Shown here: in pieces, positions 17,500 to 25,307 of the stretch
How the letters are laid out: each line of letters opens with the position of its first letter
How positions within the stretch are numbered: the stretch's first letter is position 1
NCBI GenBank assembly: GCA_031423495.1
Contig: JANPFP010000277.1
Location: 9,089 to 73,088 of the forward strand
Source: JACPYM01 sp031423495
GTDB taxonomy: Bacteria > Acidobacteriota > Blastocatellia > RBC074
Reading direction: 5' to 3'
DNA: 64,000 bases
Position numbers and translations under genes: made by a program
Notes under the pieces: generated by a model
The model's database searches: none
Seen by the model: only the letters and a program-made list of their open reading frames with translations
Told to the model about the DNA's origin: nothing

Positions 17500-18474
17500 T
17501 TAGGCAAGCGCCAGATGAAATCTCTCTGGTTGAAACGTTTCGCGCTGACCAGGCGGCAATAACACGGGCGATGGCAGCTTAACGCTGTTGATGATTTGTT
17601 CGGCGGCCTCGATCAGCCAATCGGCCTCAGCGCGCGCGCCGAACTGGCGACGCAAGGCTGACGAACCAGACGCCACCCATTGGTGCGCTTGCGCGTGCGC
17701 TTTAGAACAACCGAATTCAGAAACATACGAGGCACGCGCGTGCCTTGCGTCTTGCCGCGCGGGCTTGCCGAGTTGTTGGCTTTCGCCGAGTTCGTCGAGC
17801 AGGTCGTCGCAAATTTGATAGGCCATTCCCAACGCTTCGCCGAACTCGCGCAAGGTTTCGATTTCAGCTTCGCGCGCACCAACCGAACGCGCTCCGGCGG
17901 TCATGGTGAGTTCGAGCAAGGCGGTCGTTTTGAGATTGCGGCTGGCGAGCGCGGCGTCGCCTGACGCGCGACTTTTTAGTTCGAGGTCTACCATTTGGCC
18001 GCCGATCATGCCGTCGCTGCCGATGCAACGCGTCGCGTCGTCAATGAGTTGGGGGATGAGTTGCGCCGCGCTGACGGCTGCGCCGCGTGCGAGCAAAGCA
18101 TACGAAGCGTTCATCAACGCCAACGCCGCCAGCGTCGCTACGTCTTCGCCGTGCGCTCGATGCAAGGCTGCGCGATTACGGCGCGTGTCGGCGTCATCCA
18201 TCGCGGGCAGATCGTCAATGATGAGCGAACTCGTATGCAGAAATTCCATCGCGCACGCCGCCGGTAACGCCGCCGCGAACGAGCCACCGCACAAGCGCGC
18301 GCCCAACACCGTCAACAAGGGACGCCAACGTTTGCCGCCGGGAAACAGCGCATCACGCAAGGCTTCGTTCAAACGGCGCGCGTGTGGTTGCTGGCTCAAC
18401 GGCATGGCATCGGCCAAAGCCGCTTCGAGCGGCTGGCGATGTTCGGCGATGAATTGATGCAACGATGAATTCAT
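17500..18474 (-). CDS. crtE: Geranylgeranyl diphosphate synthase
   Basis: This polyprenyl synthetase of 324 residues makes the C20 precursor GGPP from IPP and allylic diphosphates. It shows the first Asp-rich motif in IIDDLPAMDDADTRR, where the 4-residue insertion within DDxxxxD is typical of bacterial type FPP/GGPP synthases, plus GGKRWRP binding IPP, and the second motif in CDDLLDELGE. Its ATG overlaps the stop of the alpha/beta hydrolase (18471-18474), supporting translational coupling. Chain length is inferred from the carotenoid context; an FPP synthase role cannot be excluded from sequence alone. Confidence 0.87.
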   Translation of the reverse strand: MNSSLHQFIAEHRQPLEAALADAMPLSQQPHARRLNEALRDALFPGGKRWRPLLTVLGARLCGGSFAAALPAACAMEFLHTSSLIIDDLPAMDDADTRRNRAALHRAHGEDVATLAALALMNASYALLARGAAVSAAQLIPQLIDDATRCIGSDGMIGGQMVDLELKSRASGDAALASRNLKTTALLELTMTAGARSVGAREAEIETLREFGEALGMAYQICDDLLDELGESQQLGKPARQDARHARASYVSEFGCSKAHAQAHQWVASGSSALRRQFGARAEADWLIEAAEQIINSVKLPSPVLLPPGQRETFQPERFHLALA

Positions 18475-19253
18475 GAAGGTTGAAAAATGAGACGACTTAA
18501 CGTCTCTGTCGCTTCCTCAATCGGCAAGTGACCTGCGTCAAGCGCTTGTGCTGTCGCGTGCGGCCACAGGCTTTGCCACATCGCCACCGAAGTTTTCACG
18601 GCGGCAAAAGTACGCGCGCCATAAAGAATATCGGTCGGCGCGTTCAGCGCACGAAAGCGTTCGATGCTGCCGATTGAGTCAAACAGTTTCAGATAACGTA
18701 GCGCCGCCGCGTGATCTATGCGCTCGAACGCTTCAGTCAAATCAGTTTCGCCCTGCCGATGTTTTGCCAAAGACAAATTCGTCAGCCACCGCCCCAATGG
18801 ATTCGCAAAGCTGCTGTAATAAGCCACCTGCCCCAACACCGGCACATCGGTGAACAGACGAAAATACCACGGCGTATAAGCGAAAGGATCGAGCAGCACA
18901 AAACGTTCGACCAGTGGCATCACGCGCGACGCACCCAGCAAGCCCAACAGCGCGCCGCTGCAATTGCCAACCAGCGTGAAGCGTTCACCGGGCAGATTCG
19001 CCATCACTTCGCCCAACGCATTTTCAAACCACGCGAGCGACCATTCCGCTGGACGCAGCGACTGACCATTCGCGGGCAAATCAACGGCGAACAAACTCAC
19101 ATCATCCGGCAAGTATGGCGCGAACGGTGCAAACGTCTGGTGTGTACCGCTCCAACCGTGCAAGCCGAAAAAGATACGCGAACCTGTGCCGTAACGGTGG
19201 ACAAACATTTGACGTGTTCGTAGTCCCGACTTCAGGCGGAATGTCTCAAACAT
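18471..19253 (-). CDS. Alpha/beta hydrolase with a Cys at the nucleophile position
   Basis: The 260-residue protein has an alpha/beta-hydrolase fold: FFGLHGWSGTHQTF for the oxyanion HG segment, the nucleophile elbow LVGNCSGALLG, DILYGARTFAAV, and a C-terminal AGHLPIEEATE with the probable catalytic histidine. The elbow reads G-N-C-S-G, placing cysteine where serine is usual, as in dienelactone hydrolases. It lies between crtI and crtE, so it may act on a carotenoid, an acyl carotenoid or a terpenoid intermediate (inference). The ATG at 19253 falls in the loop of a 27-bp hairpin; ATG 19208 is an alternative start that would exclude residues encoded by the repeat. Confidence 0.75.
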   Translation of the reverse strand: MFETFRLKSGLRTRQMFVHRYGTGSRIFFGLHGWSGTHQTFAPFAPYLPDDVSLFAVDLPANGQSLRPAEWSLAWFENALGEVMANLPGERFTLVGNCSGALLGLLGASRVMPLVERFVLLDPFAYTPWYFRLFTDVPVLGQVAYYSSFANPLGRWLTNLSLAKHRQGETDLTEAFERIDHAAALRYLKLFDSIGSIERFRALNAPTDILYGARTFAAVKTSVAMWQSLWPHATAQALDAGHLPIEEATETLSRLIFQPS

Positions 19254-19282
19254 CAAGACATTCCGCCTGAAGGCGGGACTAC
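19220..19282. repeat. 27-bp inverted repeat, family B copy 1
   Basis: Arms at 19220-19246 and 19256-19282 have one mismatch and a 9-nt loop. The core GTAGTCCCGMCTTCAGGCGG is shared with the element at 29105-29172. The stop codon of crtI lies in one arm and the start codon of the hydrolase lies in the loop. Confidence 0.85.
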
Positions 19283-20826
19283 ATGCTTTGAATTCTTTCT
19301 GCCGTGAGTTTTCCGCTGATCAACACCATCGGCATGCCCGTGCCCGGCGTAGTGCTAGCTCCGGTGTAAAACAAACCTTTCACGTCAGACGAATAGTTGC
19401 GGTCTCTGAAAGGGCCGACTTGAAACAACGTGTGCGCCGCGCCAAACGCCGAGCCGTTATACAGACCGAACTTGTCGCGCCAGTCGGCGGGCGTATAGAC
19501 CTCTTCGGTGGTGATGCGTTCGGGGTCAAGGTCTACGCCATGCTGCCAGAGGCGTTCGAGAACTTGCTGTTTGATCGCTTTGGTCGTCGTCGGCCAATCA
19601 ATGTCTTCTAGCTCGTCGAGCAATGGTGTCGGCACGAGTACGAAAATTGCCGTGTCGCCCGGCGGCGCGAGGCTCGCATCAGTTTCCGACGGAGCGGAAA
19701 CATAAAACGGCAAGTTCGTCGGGATGCATTTGTGTTTGAACAGATCGTCAAAGGCTCCGGCAAAATCGTTGGGCAAAAAAATCGTGTGATGTCCGAGGTT
19801 GGCGACCTCGCCTTTGACGCCCCAATAAAACGTGACGACGCTGGGCGTCATTTTGGTTTTGTCAGCTTTGTTTTGCAGCTTGGTGTGCAACTTTTTATCG
19901 TCAAGCAAGCGCGTATTGGTCGTCGGCACGTCTACGTTTGAGACGACGTGTGACGCGGCGTGATGCGTACCGTTTTGCAATTCGACGCCGGTGACTTGCC
20001 CATTGCTCGTAGTGATTTTTTTGATCGGGGTGGACGTATGAATCTCGACGCCGAGTTCGCGCGCGAGTTTCTCTATGCCTGTGACGACGCCGTAAATGCC
20101 GCCCTTCGGCAGCCACAAGCCGTAAGCCAGCTCGCCGTAAGCAAGAATTGAAAATAGTCCGGGCAAGTCATAAGGCGAGCCGCCGAGATACATGCCGTAA
20201 GAGCCGAACGCCTCGCGGATGTAGCGGCTTTTGAAAAAGCGTCCGAGTTCGCTGTCGAGCGAACGCCAGATGCTGAGGCGCGAGAGTTCAGACCAGTTCA
20301 ACGCGCCGAACCACTTCAACGGATTGTCTTCGTTTTTGGTGACGAGCTTATCGAACGAAGCGCGATATTTGATTTCGGCGTCGCGCATAAACGCCAGCAA
20401 GTTCGGACGCACACCGGGTTCGAGCCGTTCGCATTCGTTGAGCAGATTTTGCAGGTTCGATGACAGCGTGAATCGCGTCCCGTCAGCCCACTGAAAACTG
20501 ACCGAAGGGTCTACGGCAATGAGTTCGACATAGTCTGAGAGCTTGCGTCCGGCGGCTTCGAAGAGTTCTTCAAACACCCACGGATAGTTGAGCAACGACG
20601 GGCCGGTATCGAATTTGAATCCGTCTAGTTCGAGTTGATTCGCGCGTCCGCCGACGAGCGGATTGGCTTCATACAACGTGACGGGATGGCCTGCGAGGCG
20701 CAGGTGAATCGCGGCACTCAAGCCACCGAGTCCACCGCCAACAATAATGACTTCGGGCTTGGCAACTGATTTTGCTAAGGCGGCTTTTGCTGCTGGCATT
20801 GTTTCTATTCCTGCGTTGTTACTCAT
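19279..20826 (-). CDS. crtI: Phytoene desaturase
   Basis: The 515-residue FAD-dependent desaturase would convert phytoene toward lycopene in the membrane. It shows the Rossmann motif VIIVGGGLGGLSAAIHL (residues 25-41), FDTGPSLLNYPWVFEELF, and the C-terminal GLFYTGASTTPGTGMPMVL signature. Length and motifs fit CrtI. It is paralogous to the 14381-15844 desaturase; the more upstream position next to crtB suggests this one is the phytoene-specific enzyme. Its last codons lie inside a palindromic repeat. Confidence 0.88.
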   Translation of the reverse strand: MSNNAGIETMPAAKAALAKSVAKPEVIIVGGGLGGLSAAIHLRLAGHPVTLYEANPLVGGRANQLELDGFKFDTGPSLLNYPWVFEELFEAAGRKLSDYVELIAVDPSVSFQWADGTRFTLSSNLQNLLNECERLEPGVRPNLLAFMRDAEIKYRASFDKLVTKNEDNPLKWFGALNWSELSRLSIWRSLDSELGRFFKSRYIREAFGSYGMYLGGSPYDLPGLFSILAYGELAYGLWLPKGGIYGVVTGIEKLARELGVEIHTSTPIKKITTSNGQVTGVELQNGTHHAASHVVSNVDVPTTNTRLLDDKKLHTKLQNKADKTKMTPSVVTFYWGVKGEVANLGHHTIFLPNDFAGAFDDLFKHKCIPTNLPFYVSAPSETDASLAPPGDTAIFVLVPTPLLDELEDIDWPTTTKAIKQQVLERLWQHGVDLDPERITTEEVYTPADWRDKFGLYNGSAFGAAHTLFQVGPFRDRNYSSDVKGLFYTGASTTPGTGMPMVLISGKLTAERIQSM

Positions 20827-20835
20827 TGGCTCAGG

Positions 20836-20958
20836 CGCGAAGCGTGTCCGTAGCCCGGCCGTTAGAGAGGGCTACCTCGGCGTTGCGCCCCTCCGGCATC
20901 ACTAGTCACCTCGTGAAGGTAGCCCTCTCTAACGGTCGGGCTACGGACACGCTTCGCG
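20836..20958. repeat. Large palindromic element, family A copy 1
   Basis: Arms of 42 bp (20836-20877 and 20917-20958) pair with one mismatch around a 39-nt centre. The arm contains the family core, here TAGCCCGGCCGTTAGAGAGG. It fills the gap between crtB and crtI. Confidence 0.9.
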
Positions 20959-20963
20959 GTTTT

Positions 20964-22028
20964 TCAAGAGCGCAAATAAGCCAGCGGCAAAACCCAATAC
21001 TTGCTGGCGGGTAAAACTTTGAACTTTTCGCGCGCGGGTACGCTCTCGCGGTGCAAAATGCCGTGCGGCGAAGCGGCGATGCGCTGCGTGAGTTGACGAT
21101 AAACATCAACACACGCGCGAATCGCAATCTGGCTATCCGGCGCGAATGCATCGAGTTCGCTCAATGATTTGTCATAAAAACTTTCAGTGATCGCCGCGAG
21201 TTGCCGCACTACGCGCGTCAACGCGAACTGTTGCGCGGCGTCGGTTGCGTCCAACTCGACGATTCCCTGTTCGTGCAACATGTCCAGCGGCAGATATACG
21301 CGGCGGCGGCGTTGGTCTTCGGCGACATCGCGCAAAAAGTTGGTCAGTTGCAACGCGATGCCCAAATCACGGGCGCTTTGCATTGCGCGCGCGAAATCGC
21401 CTTGACGGTTTTCGCCGTAAACGTATGTCAAAAAATATCCGACCACGATGGCGCTGCCATAAATGTAATCGTCAATCAGCGCATTCAAATCGGCGAATGG
21501 ACGCGGCCACACGTCGCGGCGCATCGCGTCGAGGAAGGCGCGATAGTGTTCGGGCGGAATCTGTGCGTCGTGAACCACTTTCACGAACGCCGCGATGAAA
21601 ACAGGTACGTCGTGTTGCAACATCGCGCGCACCGACTTGAGTCGCAACGCGGTTTCGTAATGTGCGCTCCATTCGTCAAGCAACGCAGCGCGTTCGGCTT
21701 GCGTGCGCGGGAACGTGTCTACGATCTCGTCGGGGTAACGCACAGCGGCATAAATCGCTTCGACCTGCGCGCACTTGGCAGCAGGCAGAAAGCGCGTCAC
21801 GGTAAAAAAACTCGTGCTGTAATTGCGCAACACCGAACGCGCCGATTTGACGATTACGTTCCATGCGGCTTCGTCATCGCGCGCCGCCAGTGCTTGTGAG
21901 CGCGTATCGTTTTCGAGTTCTTGCCACGCGGCTTCGCTCCACACCGACTTGCTCACCGGCAAGGCGTCGTGATCTGCCGGAGCAGATAAAGGCGCGTGTA
22001 ACGAATTGGGAAAAGCCATTTGTGACAT
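20964..22028 (-). CDS. crtB: Phytoene synthase
   Basis: This squalene/phytoene synthase of 354 residues condenses two GGPP molecules to phytoene. The first Asp-rich motif is in YAAVRYPDEIVD (DEIVD) and the second in LTNFLRDVAED (DVAED), each fitting DxxxD. RRRVYLPLDML is also typical. The ATG at 22028 is chosen because the open frame upstream (to 22133) is translation of the palindromic repeat next door. The gene ends 5 bp from another copy of that repeat. It belongs to the run under the CarH-like regulator. Confidence 0.92.
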   Translation of the reverse strand: MSQMAFPNSLHAPLSAPADHDALPVSKSVWSEAAWQELENDTRSQALAARDDEAAWNVIVKSARSVLRNYSTSFFTVTRFLPAAKCAQVEAIYAAVRYPDEIVDTFPRTQAERAALLDEWSAHYETALRLKSVRAMLQHDVPVFIAAFVKVVHDAQIPPEHYRAFLDAMRRDVWPRPFADLNALIDDYIYGSAIVVGYFLTYVYGENRQGDFARAMQSARDLGIALQLTNFLRDVAEDQRRRRVYLPLDMLHEQGIVELDATDAAQQFALTRVVRQLAAITESFYDKSLSELDAFAPDSQIAIRACVDVYRQLTQRIAASPHGILHRESVPAREKFKVLPASKYWVLPLAYLRS

Positions 22029-22060
22029 ACCAAAGCTTTTTAACACTCCGTCAAGCACGA

Positions 22061-22177
22061 AGCGTGTATCCGTAGCCCGACCGTTAGCGAGGGCTACCTC
22101 AAGGGGGCGTCCTCTCGGCACTCGCGTACGCAATGCCGAGGTAGCCCTCGCTAACGGTCGGGCTACGGATACACGCT
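22061..22177. repeat. Large palindromic element, family A copy 2
   Basis: Perfect 40-bp arms (22061-22100 and 22138-22177) flank a 37-nt centre. The core is TAGCCCGACCGTTAGCGAGG. It lies between the photolyase and crtB genes and creates a spurious N-terminal extension of the crtB frame. Confidence 0.92.
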
Positions 22178-22187
22178 GCGCGTCGGT

Positions 22188-23576
22188 TTAAGGAAGTTGC
22201 TTCACCATTGAGATATAGGCGTTGACATCAAACTTGCGCGCGCAACCGCTCGCCGCCATAAAACGAATCATCCCAAAAATCTTGCGCGCCGGAGCCCACG
22301 GCCTGTCGTGCTTTGCGCCAATCGCCCACGCGATTCCGGTGTAACCATTCGGGTCGCGTCCGTCCAATTCATAGCGATCATTCAACTCGACCGCGATGGC
22401 GAAAGCATCTTCCGGTGACGGCGTCCATTCCAAAATTTTCTTCGCCCAATACATGCGCAAGTAACCATGCATCTTGCCGCGCTTAACCATTTCGAGTTGC
22501 GCCGCATTCCACAGCGGATCGTGCGTTTCGGCCTGCTCGAATTGCTTCAATGAATACAAATGCTCGCGCGGGTCGTCGCGGTGTTCGTCGAGCGACTTGC
22601 GCGCCCAGGCGTGACAGCCCGCGAGCGTGTCGTATTGCGCATTGCGCGCTACGTAATTGATCGCAATTTCGCGGCGCACAATCATCTCTTCGATAAAAGC
22701 GTCTTTCGCCGATGACGGGGCATTGGATTCACGCACGGCCAGCGCAATCGTGTGCGGGCCTACATGACCGAAGTGCAGATAAGGCGACATATCGCTCGTG
22801 CCGCGCAGGTGCGGCAGATTGCGCGCCGTGTCGTAATGCGCGAGCCGTTCGTCAATGAACGATTGCAGCGTTTGCAAACCCGCAGCCGTACCGCCGCGAA
22901 AACTTTTGACCGGAGCCGCCGAACGATTGAGCGGCAACGCTGCAAGCGTAGCCGTCACATCAATTAATTCCTGAGGTGGCAGTTGCTCTTTACTATCAAG
23001 CCAACTGACTTCAGCCACTGGATTCGCAAGCGGCTTTAAGTATTCATCCCACACGCGATGAATCTTCGGCCTGATAGTGCGCGCGGCGTATTCCTCTTTT
23101 TCAAACAGCTTCGTCGGCACGATCACGTCGGCGTCAATCGTCCAAAACGGCACGCGCAATTTTTCAGTCGCGCTGCGTCGCCAGCTTTCAGGTTCGCGCA
23201 TCGGATTTTCATCGCCGATGACGAGCGCGGGTTTCACTTCATCGCAAAACTTAATGAGATCGTGATTGGGATAAGGCCGAAGGGCGAAGGCGACGTTGCG
23301 CTTTTGGCAACGCTCGCGCGTTTCCTGCAAGCCTTCGACGAGAAACTGGTAATGGCGCTCGTTGGCATTGGGGTAGTGCGGATGCAATCCGAAAAAGACT
23401 ACGACAGGCAAGCGCAAGGCATTGGCAATCTCAATGGCTTTATCCAGCGCGGGGTTATCAACAGCACGTTGCGCACGCTGCATCCAATAAACGATGCACT
23501 TGCCCTGCGCGTCAGGTTCGCCCGCGCGGCGTATGGTGACGCGCGTCTCGCTACCAAAATGATGCGCGATGCTCAT
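22188..23576 (-). CDS. phr: Class II CPD photolyase
   Basis: The 462-residue deoxyribodipyrimidine photolyase repairs UV-induced cyclobutane dimers using light and FADH-. Class II hallmarks include VYWMQRAQRAVDNPAL at the N-terminus, FIEEMIVRREIAINYV, the conserved HGYLRMYWAKKILEW, and LNDRYELDGRDPNGYTGIAWAIGAKHDRPW, which lines the FAD and DNA site. Start ATG 23576 overlaps the SRPBCC stop (23573-23576). Pairing with carotenoid genes under a B12 photoreceptor fits a photoprotection programme. Confidence 0.92.
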   Translation of the reverse strand: MSIAHHFGSETRVTIRRAGEPDAQGKCIVYWMQRAQRAVDNPALDKAIEIANALRLPVVVFFGLHPHYPNANERHYQFLVEGLQETRERCQKRNVAFALRPYPNHDLIKFCDEVKPALVIGDENPMREPESWRRSATEKLRVPFWTIDADVIVPTKLFEKEEYAARTIRPKIHRVWDEYLKPLANPVAEVSWLDSKEQLPPQELIDVTATLAALPLNRSAAPVKSFRGGTAAGLQTLQSFIDERLAHYDTARNLPHLRGTSDMSPYLHFGHVGPHTIALAVRESNAPSSAKDAFIEEMIVRREIAINYVARNAQYDTLAGCHAWARKSLDEHRDDPREHLYSLKQFEQAETHDPLWNAAQLEMVKRGKMHGYLRMYWAKKILEWTPSPEDAFAIAVELNDRYELDGRDPNGYTGIAWAIGAKHDRPWAPARKIFGMIRFMAASGCARKFDVNAYISMVKQLP

Positions 23577-24037
23577 GTCTGGCCTTTCAACAATTCGGCT
23601 ACGGCTTTGAAGCGATAGTCGAAAATCTGATTCACCATGCGGCCTACAAAAAACTCGTGCGCGAGCCAGCCGGGCAAGCCCCATTCGACGCGATAACGCA
23701 CCGTGTCTTTCATCAACACCTGACGCGGCGCGATCTGTTCAAACGTATGAGTGTGGTGCCACAGCGAATAAGGGCCGTTGATCTGGCGGTCTACGAACCG
23801 CTGGCCGGGTTCCCACGTTTCGATCAGCGTGCGCCATTTGAACGGCAGGCCGAACAGTGAAAGCTGGTAATCAATCAACGCGCCCGGCTCCATCTTGATC
23901 GGCGCGGGCGTCAAGACTTTGAAACTCAAAGCGGGCGGCGTGATGCGTTCGAGATTGCGCGCGTCAGCAAAAAAATCAAAGGTCTCAGCCAGCGTGAGCG
24001 GAATCGTTTGGGTACGTTCGAGGACGTGAGTCTGCAT
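23573..24037 (-). CDS. SRPBCC-family protein
   Basis: The 154-residue protein has the START/Bet v1-like (SRPBCC) ligand-binding fold: an N-terminal strand and helix (QTIPLTLAETFDFFADARNLERITPP) and a C-terminal long helix after WLAHEFFVGRMVNQIFDYR. Such proteins commonly neighbour photolyase and TIGR01777 genes, as they do here, but their ligand is not established. Translation is coupled to the photolyase gene by a 4-bp overlap. No signal peptide is present. Confidence 0.8.
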   Translation of the reverse strand: MQTHVLERTQTIPLTLAETFDFFADARNLERITPPALSFKVLTPAPIKMEPGALIDYQLSLFGLPFKWRTLIETWEPGQRFVDRQINGPYSLWHHTHTFEQIAPRQVLMKDTVRYRVEWGLPGWLAHEFFVGRMVNQIFDYRFKAVAELLKGQT

Positions 24038-24054
24038 ATTGTTTTATCACAAGA

Positions 24055-24169
24055 AAATAGACAGGATTAACAGGATTTTCAGGATGGACAGGATGAGCAA
24101 ACCGCTGAAATTACTGTCGCTATTGACCAATCCTGTGAATCCTGAAAATCCTGTTAATCCTGTCTATTT
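24055..24169. repeat. 31-bp inverted repeat element
   Basis: Perfect 31-bp arms (24055-24085 and 24139-24169) flank 53 nt. The arms are built from a staggered ACAGGATT-type motif. The right arm supplies the last four codons and stop of the TIGR01777 gene, so the element probably arrived at the 3' end of that gene. Confidence 0.85.
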
Positions 24170-25074
24170 CCGGTTTTGAATAAATCCTGTAAGGCTTCAC
24201 GCAAGTGCGGAAAGCGAAAGGTGAAACCCGCTGCCAGCGCGGCTTGCGGTTCGACGCGCTGGCTCGCCAACATCACGGCTGCCATCTCGCCAAACAAAAT
24301 GTCGAGCGCGAATTTAGGCACTGGCAACACCGCCGGACGGTTTAAGGCGGCGGCGAGTTCTTTGGTGAACTCTTCGTTGGTCACAGCATCGGGCGCAGCG
24401 CCATTGAACGCGCCGCGCGCTTGGTCATTCATCAAGGCCCAACGCAACAAGCTCAAAATATCGTCACGATGAATCCACGGGAACCACTGGCGTCCGTCGC
24501 CTAGTTTGCCCGCGATGCCGAAGTTGAAAGCGGGCAACATGGTCTTGAGCGCACCGCCTGCGGGATCGAGTACGACGCCGGTGCGAATCAGGGCAACGCG
24601 CGTACCGAATGATTCAGCCGCGCGCGCTTCGTTTTCCCACTCGACGCAAACGTCGGTCAAAAATCCCTGCCCCTGCTTGGCGCTCTCGGTCAATCGTTCA
24701 TCGCCGCGATTGCCATAAAACCCTACGGCAGAACCGCTCACCAAAACTTGCGGCGCGCGTTCAGCTCGCCGCATCGCCGCGACTAAGTTGCGCGTCGCCA
24801 ATACGCGCGAATCTCGAATGCGGCGTTTGACTTCAGCCGACCAACGTTGCGCGACGGGTTCGCCCGCCAGATGAATCACGGTGTCAATGCCCTCAAGCGC
24901 AGCCATCGGCGGTAACCCCGCTTCGGGCTGCCACGCGAACGCAGCTTGATGCGCGACTGACTTGGCACTTTCGACGCGCCGCGTGAGAACCGTTATCGCG
25001 TGGCCTTCACCCGTGAGTTGCGCGCAAAGCTGTCGTCCGATCAATCCGGTCGCTCCTGTCATCAAAACTTTCAT
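24154..25074 (-). CDS. TIGR01777-family NAD(P)-binding epimerase-like protein
   Basis: The 306-residue extended-SDR protein has the N-terminal motif VLMTGATGLIGRQL, the segment VLVSGSAVGFYGNRGDE where YxxxK of classic SDRs is degenerate, and the C-terminal DUF1731 region FTFRFPHLREALQDLF. The biochemical role of the family is unknown, though genes like it recur beside SRPBCC and photolyase genes. It is the promoter-proximal gene of the minus-strand carotenoid run. The final residues NRQD come from the adjacent repeat. Confidence 0.85.
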   Translation of the reverse strand: MKVLMTGATGLIGRQLCAQLTGEGHAITVLTRRVESAKSVAHQAAFAWQPEAGLPPMAALEGIDTVIHLAGEPVAQRWSAEVKRRIRDSRVLATRNLVAAMRRAERAPQVLVSGSAVGFYGNRGDERLTESAKQGQGFLTDVCVEWENEARAAESFGTRVALIRTGVVLDPAGGALKTMLPAFNFGIAGKLGDGRQWFPWIHRDDILSLLRWALMNDQARGAFNGAAPDAVTNEEFTKELAAALNRPAVLPVPKFALDILFGEMAAVMLASQRVEPQAALAAGFTFRFPHLREALQDLFKTGNRQD

Positions 25075-25169
25075 AAAAAACTTGCTCCGCTTTGCTGTCT
25101 TTGGTTCAGGCCAACGCCTGCAAAAAAGCGATTTAATACGTTGATAGTCGTCTCATAATTTCGCCAAAC

Positions 25170-25196
25170 CTTATAGCTCGCCCTTTAGTCTGTCAA
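25170..25196 (-). promoter_or_regulatory. Putative promoter of the photolyase-carotenoid run
   Basis: On the minus strand TTGACA (25191-25196) is followed after 15 nt by TATAAG (25170-25175), about 95 nt upstream of the first gene. The spacer is shorter than optimal, as is often seen for promoters controlled by MerR-type regulators. The assignment is by inspection only. Confidence 0.4.
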
Positions 25197-25268
25197 CCTG
25201 TTATCTATGCATTGACTGGACAACTAGCGCGATAACATCAAAATTAAGCGCAAATTCTGGCTTTGTCT

Positions 25269-25297
25269 TTGACAATACCTTGTCAGAAATTTATGCT
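25269..25297 (+). promoter_or_regulatory. Putative promoter of the CarH-like gene
   Basis: TTGACA (25269-25274) and TATGCT (25292-25297) are spaced by 17 nt. Transcription would start only a few bases before the ATG at 25308, giving a leaderless or near-leaderless message. The palindrome TGACAA-N4-TTGTCA overlaps the -35 box. Confidence 0.45.
25270..25285. promoter_or_regulatory. Palindrome over the carH -35 box, candidate operator
   Basis: TGACAATACCTTGTCA is a 6-bp dyad with a 4-nt spacer covering the -35 element. A dimeric or tetrameric repressor bound here would block the promoter, so autoregulation by the downstream product is a reasonable guess. Confidence 0.4.
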
Positions 25298-25307
25298 TCG
25301 CGGTGTT

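Noticed and set aside
22029..22133. N-terminal extension of phytoene synthase
   Set aside because: The 35 extra residues are encoded by the family A palindrome and are not part of the synthase family.
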